DNA of 64,000 nucleotides, taken from assembly GCA_019802505.1 (NCBI GenBank), contig JAFMOC010000236.1:536001-600000 (forward strand), given 5' to 3'. Positions within the stretch are counted from its first letter, which is position 1. Each line of letters opens with the position of its first letter. A program made the position numbers and the translations under genes. The notes under the pieces were generated by a model. The model did no database searches. It was not told the origin of the DNA and saw only the letters and a list, made by a program, of their open reading frames with translations. The DNA is from Corydoras sp. C115 (taxonomy: Eukaryota > Chordata > Actinopteri > Siluriformes > Callichthyidae). Below are positions 32,943-45,666 of this stretch, one piece after another.

Positions 32943-35900
32943 CATGTTCTAAAGATATACAGCATCAAAAACCATGACAACCGCCACTGCGTGCATACTG
33001 AGTGCGTATTGTCTGATCTAATCGTCAATGACGCCAAAGCTGATTGGACTAGAGACCTGTCCTTCCATCACTGACCCAATGAATGGCCTCAGTATCCAAT
33101 CAGCAAATCCCCCCCCCCACACACACACATCATGTTCTAAACATATACAGCATCAAAAACCATGACAACCGCCACTGAGTGTGTATTGTCTGATCTAATC
33201 GTCAATGACGCCAAAGCTGATTGGACTAGAGACCTGTCCTTCCATCACTGGCCCAATGAATGGCCTCAGCATCCAATCAGCAACCCCCCCCACACACACA
33301 CATCATGTTCTAAAGATATACAGCATCAAAAACCATGACAACCGCCACTGCGTGCATACTGAGTGTGTATTGTCTGATCTAATCGTCAATGACGCCAAAG
33401 CTGATTGGACTAGAGACCTGTCCTTCCATCACTGACCCAATGAATGGCCTCAGTATCCAATCAGCAAATCCCCCCCCCCACACACACACATCATGTTCTA
33501 AACATATACAGCATCAAAAACCATGACAACCGTCACTGTGTGCATACTGAGTGTGTATTGTCTGTCTAATCGTCAATGACGCCAAAGCTGATTGGACTAG
33601 AGACCTGTCCTTCCATCACTGACCCAATGAATGGCCTCAGTAACCAATCAGCAACCCCCCCCACACATACACATCATGTTCTAAACATATACAGCATCAA
33701 AAACCATGACAACCGCCACTGAGTGTGTATTGTCTGATCTAATCGTCAATGACGCCAAAGCTGATTGGACTAGAGACCTGTCCTTCCATCACTGGCCCAA
33801 TGAATGGCCTCAGCATCCATCATCAGCAACCCCCCCCACACACACACATCATGTTCTAAACATATACAGCATCAAAAACCATGACAACCGCCACTGCGTG
33901 CATACTGAGTGTGTATTGTCTGATCTAATCGTCAATGACGCCAAAGCTGATTGGACTAGAGACCTGTCCTTCCATCACTGACCCAATGAATGGCCTCAGT
34001 ATCCAATCAGCAACCCCCCCACACACACACATCATGTTCTAAACATATACAGCATCAAAAACCATGACAACCGCCACTGCGTGCATACTGAGTGTGTATT
34101 GTCTGATCTAATCGTCAATGACGCCAAAGCTGATTGGACTAGAGACCTGTCCTTCCATCACTGACCCAATGAATGGCCTCAGTATCCAATCAGCACCCCC
34201 CCCACACACACATCATGTTCTAAACATATTCAGCATCAAAAACCATGACAACCGCCACTGAGTGTGTATTGTCTGATCTAATCGTCAATGACGCCAAAGC
34301 TGATTGGACCAGAGACCTGTCCTTCCATCACTGACCCAATGAATGGCCTCAGTAACCAATCAGCAAATCCCCCCCCCCACACATACACATCATGTTCTAA
34401 ACATATACAGCATCAAAAACCATGACAACCGCCACTGAGTGTGTATTGTCTGATCTAATCGTCAATGACGCCAAAGCTGATTGGACTAGAGACCTGTCCT
34501 TCCATCACTGGCCCAATGAATGGCCTCAGCATCCAATCAGCAACCCCCCCCACACACACACATCATGTTCTAAACATATACAGCATCAAAAACCATGACA
34601 ACCGCCACTGCGTGCATACTGAGTGTGTATTGTCTGATCTAATCGTCAATGACGCCAAAGCTGATTGGACTAGAGACCTGTCCTTCCATCACTGACCCAA
34701 TGAATGGCCTCAGTATCCAATCAGCAACCCCCCCACACACACACATCATGTTCTAAACATATACAGCATCAAAAACCATGACAACCGCCACTGCGTGCAT
34801 ACTGAGTGTGTATTGTCTGATCTAATCGTCAATGACGCCAAAGCTGATTGGACTAGAGACCTGTCCTTCCATCACTGACCCAATGAATGGCCTCAGTATC
34901 CAATCAGCACCCCCCCCACACACACATCATGTTCTAAACATATACAGCATCAAAAACCATGACAACCACCACTGAGTGTGTATTGTCTGATCTAATCGTC
35001 AATGACGCCAAAGCTGATTGGACTAGAGACCTGTCCTTCCATCAGTGGCCCAATGAATGGCCTCAGCATCCAATCAGCAACCCCCCCCCCCCCCCACACA
35101 CATACACATCATGTTCTAAACATATACAGCATCAAAAACCATGACAACCGCCACTGAGTGTGTATTGTCTGATCTAATCGTCAATGACGTCAAAGCTGAT
35201 TGGACTAGAGACCTGTCCTTCCATCACTGACCCAATGAATGGCCTTAGTAACCAATCAGCAAACCCCCCCCACACACACACACATCATGTTCTAAACATA
35301 TACAGCATCAAAAACCATGACAACCGCCACTGAGTGTGCCTTGTCTGATCTAATCGTCAATGACGGCAAAGCTGATTGGACTAGAGACCTGTCCTTCCAT
35401 CACTGACCCAATGAATGGCCTCAGCATCCAATCAGCAACCCCCCCCACACACACACATCATGTTTTAAACATATACAGCATCAAAAACCATGACAACCGC
35501 CACTGCGTGCATACTGAGTGTGTATTGTCTGATCTAATCGTCAATGACGCCAAAGCTGATTGGACTAGAGACCTGTCCTTCCATCACTGACCCAATGAAT
35601 GGCCTCAATATCCAATCAGCAACCCCCCCCCACACACACATCATGTTCTAAACATATACAGCATCAAAAACCATGACAACCGTCACTGTGTGCATACTGA
35701 GTGTGTATTGTCTGTCTAATCGTCAATGACGCCAAAGCTGATTGGACTAGAGACCTGTCCTTCCATCACTGACCCAATGAATGGCCTCAGCATCCAATCA
35801 GCATCCCCCCCCCCCACACACATACACATCATGTTTCTAAACATATACAGCATCAAAAACCATGACAACCGTCACTGTGTGCATACTGAGTGTGTATTGT

Positions 35901-36510
35901 CTGTCTAATCGTCAATGACGCCAAAGCTGATTGGACTAGAGACCTGTCCTTCCATCACTGACCCAATGAATGGCCTCAGTAACCAATCAGCAACCCCCCC
36001 CCCACACACATACACATCATGTTCTAAACATATACAGCATCAAAAACCATGACAACCGCCACTGAGTGTGTATTGTCTGATCTAATCGTCAATGACGCCA
36101 AAGCTGATTGGACTAGAGACCTGTCCTTCCATCACTGACCCAATGAATGGCCTCAGTATCCAATCAGCACCCCCCCCACACACACACATCATGTTCTAAA
36201 CATATACAGCATCAAAAACCATGACAACCGCCACTGAGTGTGCATTGTCTGATCTAATCGTCAATGACGGCAAAGCTGGTTGGACTAGAGACCTGTCCTT
36301 CCATCACTGGCCCAATGAATGGCCTCAGTATCCAATCAGCAACCCCCCCACACACACACATCATGTTCTAAACATATACAGCATCAAAAACCATGACAAC
36401 CGTCACTGCGTGCATACTGAGTGTGTATTGTCTGTCTAATCGTCAATGACGTCAAAGCTGATTGGACTGTCCTTCCGTCACTGGCCCAATGAATGGTCTC
36501 AGCATCCAAT
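32940..36510 (+). repeat. About 180-bp satellite, 20 units, with higher-order structure
   Basis: Unit starts (catcatgttctaaa) fall at about 32940, 33128, 33302, 33490, 33672, 33848, 34031, 34210, 34390, 34562, 34745, 34927, 35108, 35284, 35457, 35640, 35828, 36017, 36188 and 36360. Long units carry an extra gcgtgcatact that short units lack. Each unit contains gctgattgga and, about 60 bases later, tccaatcagc, an inverted pair that matches the NF-Y CCAAT-box consensus on both strands. Poly-C and CA tracts separate units. Confidence 0.95.
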
Positions 36511-36591
36511 CAGCACACATACACACACACACACACACACTCACACAGACTCACGCCTCAAGCCAACTTAGACGTTACGCTATCATCCAGG

Positions 36592-36670
36592 TAGGGATGA
36601 GACGCTTAATCGTTTTTGCGATTAATCGCGATCCAAAACATTACAATTAATTAATCGTAAGCACGTCTCT
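36592..36670. mobile_element. Possible end of a hAT-like MITE
   Basis: Agggatgagacgcttaatcg followed by gcgattaatcgcgat is typical of the ends of fish non-autonomous hAT elements. The partner end is not clear in 36670-37400. Confidence 0.3.
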
Positions 36671-37505
36671 ACATCATTAGAACCATCATCAAAAAATACG
36701 GTAGCCGGAATTTTAGACCAAGTGCCGCAACTTGCATGAAACAAGATAAACTGACACTTACAGCGCACACGTGTGGCCGCCACAGGCAACAACACGAAGC
36801 AGCCGTTGGTTTTGGCTCCGGTTGGTATGTGGCAGTATTGCAGCGTGGCATTTCTTTATGGTATTTAATAAATGACAAATGGTGTCACTGAAAACGACGA
36901 GATCCAATTTACAAAACTGCCGGAAAAAGGTGCAATTAGGACGGACTGATAAATGACCTGTGGGGCAACCACGCAGCTCTAAATGACGTAATGTACGCTA
37001 ACGGATCTGCATCTTATTACTGACGTGACGTAATTCCCTTCGGAGTCGTTCAGGAATGTTATTATAAACTTGGTTCGAAAAAGATACGAAAATAACTTCA
37101 TACTCTAGGTTAATATTTAACAAACGACCTGCGGCGGCAATTTTTGATAATGTTGTTTACGTTGAATAAATACCAAACATAAGAACCCGGCGATTTCCGG
37201 CGCTTGTTTGTAAAGTTAATTATTGCATAATAATTGTGATAATCAGAACATTTCCTGGCCAATCGAAATCGTCTGATGCGTACATTCAGGTCGATCTGAT
37301 GAATTACCGCAAAGCAGACTAATCTATCAACATGAATCCAATTAATGTCACGTGATCCGAAGGTAGCGACGCTCTCCGCGCTCAGCGACCACCTCGAACC
37401 GGTTCCACTTTATCAAAGCGAGAACGTGGACCTCTGATTTCAGCCTTAGAACCAATGATCTGCACATTCAGGTTTAGTGACGAAACAAGAGAACTGACAG
37501 GCGAG
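36671..37505. other. Non-repetitive sequence
   Basis: No gene recognised. It may include the body of the possible MITE. Confidence 0.4.
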
Positions 37506-37537
37506 TTGCTGTGTGTGTGTGTGTGTCAGTGTGTGTC

Positions 37538-37569
<32 letters not shown>

Positions 37570-38354
37570 TCTATGTGTGTTTGTCTCTGTGTGTGAGCGT
37601 GTGTCTATGTGTGTTTGTGTCTGTGTGTGAGTGAGTGTGTTTGTGTTGGTGTCTGTGTGTGAGCGTGTGTCTATGTGTGTGAGTGTCTCTGAGTGTGTGT
37701 GTGTGTGTGTGTCTCATGTGTGTATCAGTGTGTGTGAGTGTCTGTGTGTGTGTGTGTGTGTGTCTGTGTGTGCATGTGTGTCTCAGTGTGTCAGTGTGTG
37801 AGTGAGTGTCTTTGTGTGTGTGTGTGTGTGTGTGTGTGTCTCTGTGTCAGTGTGAGTGTCTGTGAGTGTGTTTGTGTATGTCATGTGTGTATATGTGTGA
37901 GTGTGTGTGCATGTGTATGTCTGTGTGCATGTGTGTCTCTGTGTCAGTGAGTGAGTGTCTTTGTTTGTGTGTGTGTCTCTGTGTGTCAGTGTGAGTGTCT
38001 GTGAGTGTGTGTGTGTGTATATGTCATGTGTGTAGTGTGTGTGTCTCTGTGTGTCAGTGTGTGAGTGAGTGTCTCTGTGAGTGTGAGTGTGTGTGTGTAT
38101 GTCATGTGTGAGTGTGTGTGCATGTGTATGTCTGTGTGCATTTGTGTCTCTGTGTGTCAGTGTGTGAGTGAGTGTCTCTGTGAGTGTGAGTGTGTGTGTG
38201 TGTGTGTGTGAGTGTGTGTGATGTGATGTCTGTGTGCATTTGTGTGTGTGTGTGTGAGTGAGTGTCTCAACTGTGAGTGTGAGTGTGTGTGTGTATGTCA
38301 GTGTGAGTGTGTGTGTGTGTATGTGTGTGATTTGTGTCTCAACAGTGTGTTTGT

Positions 38355-38385
<31 letters not shown>

Positions 38386-38873
38386 AGTGAGTGTCTCAAC
38401 GTGTGTGTGTGTGTGTGTGTGTGTCTGTGTGCAACGTGTGTGTGTGTGTGTGTGTGTCAGTGTGTGTGAGTGTGTGTGTGTGAATGTCTCAACGTGTGTG
38501 TGTGTGTGTCAGTGTGTGTGAGTGAGTGTCTCTGTGTGTGGTGTGAGTGTGTCTGTCTGCATGTGTGTCTCTGTGTGTCAGTGTGTGAGTGAGTGTCTCA
38601 ACGTGTGTGTGTGTGTGTGTGAGTGTCAGTGTGTGTGTCAGTGTGTGAGTGAGTGTCATTGTGTGAGTGTGTGTGTGTGTGTGTGTGTGAGTGTCTCAAT
38701 GTGTGTGTGTGTGTCAGTGTGTGTGAGTGAGTGTCTCTGTGTGTGGTGTGAGTGTGTCTGTCTGCATGTGTGTCTCTGTGTGTCAGTGTGTGAGTGAGTG
38801 TCTCAACGTGTGTGTGTGTGAGTGAGTGTCAGTGTGTGTGTGAGTGAGTGTCAGTGTGTGTGTGTGTGTCAGT

Positions 38874-38916
<43 letters not shown>

Positions 38917-38919
38917 AGT

Positions 38920-38960
<41 letters not shown>
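37506..38960. repeat. GT-rich array (gtgtgagtgagtgtct)
   Basis: About 1.45 kb of GT with recurring gagtgagtgtct and tcagtgtgtg words. A block around 38500-38620 recurs around 38715-38810. Confidence 0.97.
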
Positions 38961-38961
<1 letters not shown>

Positions 38962-39494
38962 ATCCATATTTTAATTAAAATCAGAAGTGGACTGAGGAGG
39001 AAAGCGTTGGTTCTGAGCGTCAGGCTGAACGCCGGGGTTTTGTCGTCTTCATTTGGGCGTGCGTTCTTATCTCCAGGGCGGTGTGGCGGTGCGGCGTGGC
39101 GGTGCGGCGGTGGCGGCGCGGTGCGGCGGCCGTCATTTCCCTAATTCCCAGAAAGCATTTATTCTTCAATTAAATTAGATTCTCTGGAGAAGCCTCTGTT
39201 CTTTTTCGCTTTTAAACGTATAAATAGCGCCTATTTTCAGCAGCGCGCGCCAATTAAATACAAAGCAGACAAATTCACTCGACCACATGTCAGTTGTCCG
39301 TCTCAACAGCCCCCCCACCCCCCACCCCCCACCCCCACCGCGGTGGTGCAATTACTGCATTAGCACCAACATCCTGACTGAACATCACTCACTGACCATC
39401 ACTCACTGACCGTCTGAGAGGAAGGCTCCTCATTGAACTGTTTGCTTTCTTCTGATTGGCTACAAAAACACACAACGCACAAGAGCTGCTGGTG
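38961..39494. other. CpG-rich then A/T-rich non-repetitive stretch
   Basis: 39060-39135 is a GCGGTG-rich patch. 39140-39300 is A/T-rich with taattaga-like words and no repeat. Possible conserved non-coding DNA. Confidence 0.3.
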
Positions 39495-39705
39495 GTGGGG
39501 GGGGTGGTTGTTCCCCATGTCCATCAGGCGGAGAACGTTTCGGGCGCTGGGCAGATACACCCAGGACAGGACGCCAATCTATCACTGGACACACACTCAC
39601 TCACACATACAGACACACTATAGGGGCAATTTAGAGCAGCCAATTCATCTTGAATCCATGTTTTTGGACTGTGGGAGGAAACCAAGAGAACATGCAAACT
39701 CCACC
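39495..39705 (-). mobile_element. tRNA-headed SINE, fragment
   Basis: Middle part only, diverged, with a caatttagagcagcc variant. It ends in a CA run. Confidence 0.75.
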
Positions 39706-39734
39706 CAGACACACACACACACACACACACAGCA

Positions 39735-39945
39735 TGTAGGCGTAGTGGTCAGCAAATTTGTTCAAGGTGACTTGGCTGCTCTAAATTGCCCCTATGTATT
39801 GTGTGTGAATGCGTGTGTGCCCAGTGATAGATTGCCCCCCTGTCCTGTGTGTATCTGGCCAGCGCCCGAAACGTTCTCCCTCTGATGGGCATGAGGAACC
39901 CCCCAATTCTATTAGAGATCTAGTTAAATCGGAAGATCATAAGAT
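39735..39945 (+). mobile_element. tRNA-headed SINE, diverged and deleted
   Basis: A degraded head (gtaggcgtagtggtcagc) is joined to the caaattg-like block and then to the 3' part. Confidence 0.7.
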
Positions 39946-39977
39946 GAGATGATTATAATAAAACTGTATGGTACAAG

Positions 39978-40262
39978 GGCGGCACGGTGGCTTAGTGGTT
40001 TAGCATGTTCTCCTCTCAGCACTAGGAATTCCCAGTTCGAATCCCCATCATGTTCTCCCCGTGTCCACGTGGGTTTCCTCCGGGTTCTCTGGTTTCCTCC
40101 CACAGTCCAAAAAACATGGATCAAGGTCAATTGAATTCTCCAAATTGCCCCATATAGAGTGTGTCTGTGTGAGTGAGTGTGTGCCCAGCGATAGATTTGC
40201 GTCCTGTCCTGGGTCTATCTGCCCAGCGCCCGAGACGTTCTCCCCTGGATGGGCATGGGGAA
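39978..40262 (+). mobile_element. tRNA-headed SINE, head present, tail lost
   Basis: Starts gggcggcacggtggc with A and B boxes intact, and ends at gatgggcatggggaa where the next inverted copy begins. Confidence 0.85.
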
Positions 40263-40515
40263 TGATACACCCAGGACAGGGCGCCAATCTATCGCTGGAC
40301 ACTCACTGACTCACACACACACTCTATATGGGGCAATTTGGAGAACTCAATTGACATTGATCCATATTTTTGGACTGTGGGAGGAAACCGGAGAACCCGG
40401 AGGAAACCCACGCGGACACGGGGAGAACATGGAAACTCCACCCAGATGGGGATTCGAACCGGGAATCCCTAGCGCTGAGAAGAGAACATGCTAAACTACT
40501 AAGCCACCATGCTGC
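40263..40515 (-). mobile_element. tRNA-headed SINE, fused head-side copy
   Basis: It joins the previous copy at gatacacccaggac and continues to the head, forming an inverted SINE pair without a spacer. Confidence 0.85.
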
Positions 40516-40545
40516 ATGCGTCGCAAGTAGCATGCAAAGCATACT

Positions 40546-40908
40546 ATCCATCCATCCATCTTCCGCTTTATCCTTTATTAGGGTCAGGGGGGGGGGGGGG
40601 GGGGGGGGGGTTCTCCATGCCCATCCTGGGGAGAATGTCTCGGGCGCTGGGCAGATACACCCAATACAGGACGCCAATCTATCACCTGACGCACACTCAT
40701 TCACACACACACACTCTATATGGGGCAATTTGGAGAACTCGATTGACTTGATCCATTTTTTTGGACTGTGGGAGGAAACCCGAGAACCCGAAGGAAACCC
40801 ATGCAGACACGGGGAGGACATGGAGACTCCACCCAGATTGGGATTCGAACCGGGAATCCCTAGAGCTGAGAGGAGAACATGCTAAACCCCTAAGCCACCG
40901 TGCCGTGG
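40546..40908 (-). mobile_element. tRNA-headed SINE, full length, poly-G of 24
   Basis: The G run at 40587-40610 is the longest in the family here. All other blocks are present. Confidence 0.9.
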
Positions 40909-41344
40909 CTCTCGTACCGTATTGTTGTTCATGTTAGTCCGTGATTGTGGATAATGTCGTTGTTCCGATTGTCCTTTAATTGGTATTTTTGACGTTTTTC
41001 CAGGCGATGCAGGAGAACCCGGACGTGCGTCCTCGCTGTAAGTGATGCTGATCCAGTCGAGAGGGAGTGTCGGAACACGGAGGTGAATCTAATGAAGTGC
41101 CGGATGAGTGTTCATCATCTTTAGTGTCACAGGAATGAATAAAACACCGGGTTCGAAGACGTGACGGAACCATTCGGAAAGGTCACCCGCTGTATGCATC
41201 ACCAGGCTCTGACGGATGACATTTGTATGGCGGAACATCAGCGCTGCGTAACGTCTATGAAGAATTCCAACTAAAAATAAAGCCGTGTTTATCACACGCA
41301 CCAGAACAATGATCATTATGCACTGAGTCATTTAGCATGTTCTC
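40909..41344. other. Non-repetitive sequence
   Basis: A minus-strand open frame at 41089-41331 has a hydrophobic start, but I recognise no family and see no exon boundaries. Confidence 0.4.
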
Positions 41345-41636
41345 CACTAGAGCCCTGAAGGTGAGCTGGGGTGTCTGGCACTGAGATGTTGGCAGCAGCT
41401 TCATTAACCTTCAGTGATGATGTGTCAGATTTGTTCGTTCAGCACATCCCAATGGATGCTGGGTTAAGATTCGGGGGCGGAGTCAGTGTCTCAAAGAGGT
41501 TGTGGTTCCTCAAAGCAGAGCATCATCCTGCTGGGATAGGCCACAGCCATCAGGGAGGCAGAGCCCCTGATTGCAGAGTGAATGTAGGACACGATGTTTT
41601 CCAGCAGAACATTGCTCGAGACATCATAGTGTGTGT
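41345..41636 (-). pseudogene. Tc1/mariner-like transposase relic
   Basis: On the minus strand one frame reads PDGCGLSQQDDAL, closely matching the PDG.GLFQQDNAP block around the second catalytic Asp of fish Tc1-like transposases. Further on the text resembles the LNP..H.WDVLD region, with frameshifts and stops. It is a decayed internal fragment, and its terminal inverted repeats are not seen. Confidence 0.6.
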
Positions 41637-41697
41637 GGGGAGAACGTTTTGGGCGCTGGGCAGATACACCCAGGACAGGGCGCCAATCTATCACTAA
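41637..41697 (-). mobile_element. tRNA-headed SINE, short fragment
   Basis: Contains only the ggagaacgttttggg to ccaatctatcact part. Confidence 0.75.
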
Positions 41698-41860
41698 ACC
41701 ATGGCCTTCCATAACGCTAATGGGTTCCAACAACAGAGAACCAGTTTAAGTGCCAATAATGTCTTGGGAGAGGCGAGATTATGATGGTCTTAAGAACACA
41801 ACAGTGGGACCTCTCAGCGGTGAAATAACATTTCCGCTCACAGTTTGACAGTTCCGCTCC

Positions 41861-42170
41861 ATCCATCCATTATCTTCCACTTTATCCTATATTAGGGTCG
41901 GGGAGGGGGGGTTCTCCATGCCCATCCAGGGGAGAACGTTTCGGGTGCTGGGCAGATACACCCAGGACGGGGTGCAATCTATCACTGGGCACACACTCAC
42001 TTACACAGACACACTCTTTATGGGGCAACGCTCATTTGACCTTGATCCATGTTTTTGGACTGTGGGAGGAAACTGGAGAACCTGGAGGAAACCCACGCGG
42101 ACACGGGGAGAACATGGAAACTCCACCCAGATTCCAACCTCGATCCTCAGTGCTGAGAGGAGAACATGCT
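41861..42170 (-). mobile_element. tRNA-headed SINE
   Basis: From the catccatccattatc tail to the gctgagaggagaac block. Small deletions near the middle. Confidence 0.85.
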
Positions 42171-42177
42171 CTACATA

Positions 42178-42498
42178 CTATCCATCCATCCATTATCTTC
42201 CACTTTATCCTCTATTAGGGTCACAGTGGGGTTCCCCATGCCCATCCAGGGGAGAACGTTTTGAGTGCTGGGCAGATACACCCAGGACAGGACGCCAATC
42301 TATCACTGGACACACGCTCACTCACACAGACACACTCTATATGGGGCAATTTGGAGAATTCAATTCACCTTCATCTATGTTTTCGGACTGTGGGAGGAAA
42401 CCGGAGAACCCGGAGGAAACCCACACGGACACGGGGAGAACACGGGGAGAACTCCACCCAGATTGGGATTCCATGCCAAACCACTAAGCCACCGTGAA
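42178..42498 (-). mobile_element. tRNA-headed SINE
   Basis: Complete from the tail to the ccactaagccaccgtg head, with a deletion over the B box and a duplicated acacggggagaac. Confidence 0.85.
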
Positions 42499-42503
42499 AT
42501 TAT

Positions 42504-42766
42504 TCCATCCATTATCTTTCGCTTTATCCTCTATTAGGGTCGGGGGGGGGGGTTCTCCATACCCATCCAGGGGAGAACGGGCAGATACACCCAGGAAAGG
42601 ACGCCAATCTATCACTGGATACACAGTCACTCACACACACACCCTATATGGGGCAATTTGGAGAATTCAATTGACCTTGATCCATGTTTTTTGGACTGTG
42701 GGAGGAAACCGGAGAACCCGGAGGAAACCCACGTGGACACGGGGAGAACATGGAAACTCGCCGGCA
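42504..42766 (-). mobile_element. tRNA-headed SINE, head truncated
   Basis: Third consecutive copy in the same orientation. It ends at gaaactcgccgg. Confidence 0.85.
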
Positions 42767-42831
42767 CCATGACATTATTAATCTCTTAAAAGTATTTTAC
42801 TGAAAATAAGGAGCCTGAATCGTTGGGCAGG

Positions 42832-42962
42832 ACAGTGGGCTAGTGGTTTAGCATGTTCTCCTCTCAGCGCTAGGGATTCCCGGTTCGAATCCCAATCTGG
42901 GTGGAGTTTCCATGTTCTCCCCGTGTCCGTGTGGGTTTCCTCCGGGTTCTCCGGTTTCCTCC
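42832..42962 (+). mobile_element. tRNA-headed SINE, 5' part
   Basis: The head and intact B box are present, and the copy ends within the ggtttcctccc block. Confidence 0.85.
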
Positions 42963-43190
42963 CTCCACCGAACTTTACATTGGACAGAATGCTGACAGAC
43001 GCGTCAAGCACCGTTTCCACGGCTACCGACAAACCAGACTCGTCCGTCATCCTCGGGATGCTCTAACGATCGTGAACGTTATCGATCCAGCTCTGAAGAA
43101 CATCTCGTCGAGGGCTTCGGATGTGGAGCCGGGTCCCTGCGACGGCGGGGATCAGCTCCGCCCCCGGTGGTTCGATCCTCGGCTGAAAAC
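42963..43190. mobile_element. Possible DNA-transposon relic
   Basis: The words ctccaccgaactttaca and ccagactcgtccgtc resemble a widespread fish Tc1-like element that I recall. No intact coding frame is present. Confidence 0.3.
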
Positions 43191-43612
43191 GGCATAAACG
43201 CACACGTTCCGTCAGGAAGCCTGAGGAATGCTGCCAGCACATCGCGAGGTCAGCCGGGACCGGGATGAGCTCTGAACGTGTGGTTCCACCAGTGGAGGGT
43301 GGAGAGGGACGAGGCCACACAAGTGCTGACCTAACACATTCCCCGTCTCCAGAAGCTTGGCTGCCGCAGAACGCTCCGTTCGGAGCCAAAACTCGCTGCT
43401 GTCACCGTACACACCAACCCCACCCCCCCCTCCGGGTTCTATGAATTCTGACGTCGGATTTGCAATTTTCAACTTTCTTCGCAAAAATGACGGCTCTGTT
43501 TTCACCGGTTACGTCAGATTTAGCCGCCGTGGTCATGTGACGTGCACAGTTCTCTCGTCTCCGTTAAGTTTCCATTGTGAAAGTTAATGCTTTTCCTTTA
43601 GCGCTTTTTAAA
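43191..43612. other. Non-repetitive, partly CpG-rich sequence
   Basis: No gene recognised. A poly-C patch lies near 43420. Confidence 0.4.
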
Positions 43613-44504
43613 ACCGAGTTAAATACCGAGTTTAATACTGATACTGAGTTTAATACTGAGTTTAATACTGATACTGTGTTTAATACTGATACTGAGTTTA
43701 ATACCGAGATTAATACTGATACTGAGTTTAATACCAAGTTTAATACTTATTCAAAGTTTAATACTGAGTTTAATACAGGGTGTAGTACAGAGTTTAATAC
43801 TGATACAGAGTTTAATTCTGAGTTTAATGCTGCGTTTGATACTGAGTCTAATACTGATACAGAGTTTAATGCTAAGTTTAATAATTATAGAGCTTAACAC
43901 TGATACAGAGTTTAATACCGAGTTTAATACTGATACAGAGTTCAATACTGAGTTTAATACAGGGTGTAGTACAGAGTTTAATACTGATACAGAGTTTAAT
44001 CCTGAGTTTAATGCTGCGTTTGATACTGAGTTTATTACTGATACAGAGTTTAATACCGAGTTTAATACTGATACAGACTTTAATACCAAGTTTAATACTG
44101 ATACAGAGTTTAATACAGGGTGTAGTACAGAGTTTAATACTGATACGGAGTTTAGTACTAAGTTTAATACTGATACAGAGTTTACTACAGGGTTTAGTAC
44201 AGAGTTTAATAATGATACAGAGTTAAATACTAAGTTTAATACTGACACTGAGTTTAATACAGGGTTTAGTACAGAGTTTAATACTGATACAGAGTTTAAT
44301 ACAGGGTTTAGTACAGAGTTTAATACTGATACTGAGTGTAATACAGGGTGTAGTACAGAGTGTACTGATACAAAGTTTAATTCTGAGTTTAATGCAGTGT
44401 TTGATTCTGAGTTTAATTCTGATACAGAGTTTAATACTAAGTTTAATACTGATACTGAGTGTAATACAGGGTGTAGTACAGAGTTTAATACTGATACAAA
44501 GTTT
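43613..44504 (+). repeat. Minisatellite (tttaatactgatacagag), first half
   Basis: Units of 12 and 18 bp: gagtttaatact, optionally with gatacagag. Continues after the LINE insertion. Confidence 0.95.
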
Positions 44505-45310
44505 ACATTTACATTTAGTCATTTAGCAGACGCTTTTATCCAAAGCGACTTACAAATGAGAACACCACAAGTCAAAAGCCATGGAGAAAACCAACTATAC
44601 TGTAAGTTCATCAAACCTGATTGTTATTCGAAGCTGCGCCCCCCCCCCCTTTTTTTTTATTTATTTATTTTTTTTATAACAGGTATTTGTTAAATAGATG
44701 CGTCTTAAGTAGTTTCTTAAAACTGTTTAGAGATTCTGCCTTACGGACAGAGTTGGGAAGATGGTTCCACCATTTTGCAGTGGTGAACGCCACCGAATGA
44801 GAATTAGCTCCTCGGTGAGGTGGAATCGCCAGGCGGCAATCATCACTGGAGCAAAGTGAACGAGTCGGAGTGTATTTTGAAAAGATAGAGTGAAGGTAAG
44901 AGGGGGAAGATCCAGAAATGGTTCTGTAGGTCAGAGTCAGCGACTTGTACTGAAAGCGAGCAGCTACAGGAAGCCAATGGAGGGAAGTGAGTAATGGAGT
45001 GACATGAGTTCTTGGGGGTTAAACACGAGTCGGGCTGCAGAGTTTTGAATTAGTTGAAGAGGTCTGATGGTGGAAGTTGGGATACCGGCAAGTAGCGCAT
45101 TACAATAATCAAGCCGGGATAGGACGCGGGCTTGAACAAGCAGTTGGGTAGCATGTTCAGTCAGAAAGGGTCTGATCTTCCTTATGTTATAAAGAAGGAA
45201 TCTACAAGAACGGGCGGTTTTGATAACATGATCAGAGAGTTTAAGGTGGGAGTCTATTGTGAACCCAAGGTTCCGGACCGAATCAGTTGGGGAGATTGTG
45301 GAGCCATCAA
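44505..45310 (-). mobile_element. L2/CR1-type LINE, 3' end with RT-ORF C-terminus
   Basis: On the minus strand the coding part reads LDYCNALLAGIP, then IRPLQLIQNSAARLVF, and ends near AESLNSFKKLLKTHLF. These are conserved blocks at the C-terminal end of the reverse-transcriptase ORF of fish L2/CR1-like LINEs. The 3' tail reads gtcgctttggataaaag, cgtctgctaaatgac, taaatgtaaatgt. Frameshifts are present and the element is 5'-truncated. It sits inside the tttaatactg minisatellite. Confidence 0.85.
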
Positions 45311-45487
45311 TTTAATACCGAGTTTAGTACAGAGTTTAATACCAAGTTTAATACTGATACAGAGTTTAATTCTGAGTTTACTGCTGCATTTGATACTGAG
45401 TTTAATACTGATACAGAGAATAATACTAAGTTTAATACTGATACAAAGTTTAATACAGGGTTTAGTACCAAGTTTAATCCTGATACA
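45311..45487 (+). repeat. Minisatellite (tttaatactgatacagag), second half
   Basis: The same units resume directly after the LINE fragment, so the LINE inserted into a pre-existing array. Confidence 0.9.
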
Positions 45488-45662
45488 GCGCTGGGTACCC
45501 AGGACAGTGCACCAATCTATCACTGTGTGTCTGAGTGTGCCCACTTACTCACACACACTATATGGGGCAATTTAGAGCAGTCAATTCAACTTGAATCAAT
45601 GTTTTTGGACTGTGGGAGGACAACAGAGAACCCAGAGGAAACCTACACAGACACGGGAAGAA
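45488..45662 (-). mobile_element. tRNA-headed SINE, fragment
   Basis: Diverged middle part from cgctgggtacccagg to acacgggaagaac. Confidence 0.7.
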
Positions 45663-45666
45663 CATG

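Noticed and set aside
32940..36510. CRISPR array
   Set aside because: Regular spacing, but the whole 180-bp unit is conserved with no unique spacers, and the genome is vertebrate.
41089..41331. Membrane protein exon on the minus strand
   Set aside because: The hydrophobic start is short, no family is recognised, and no acceptor/donor pair bounds it.
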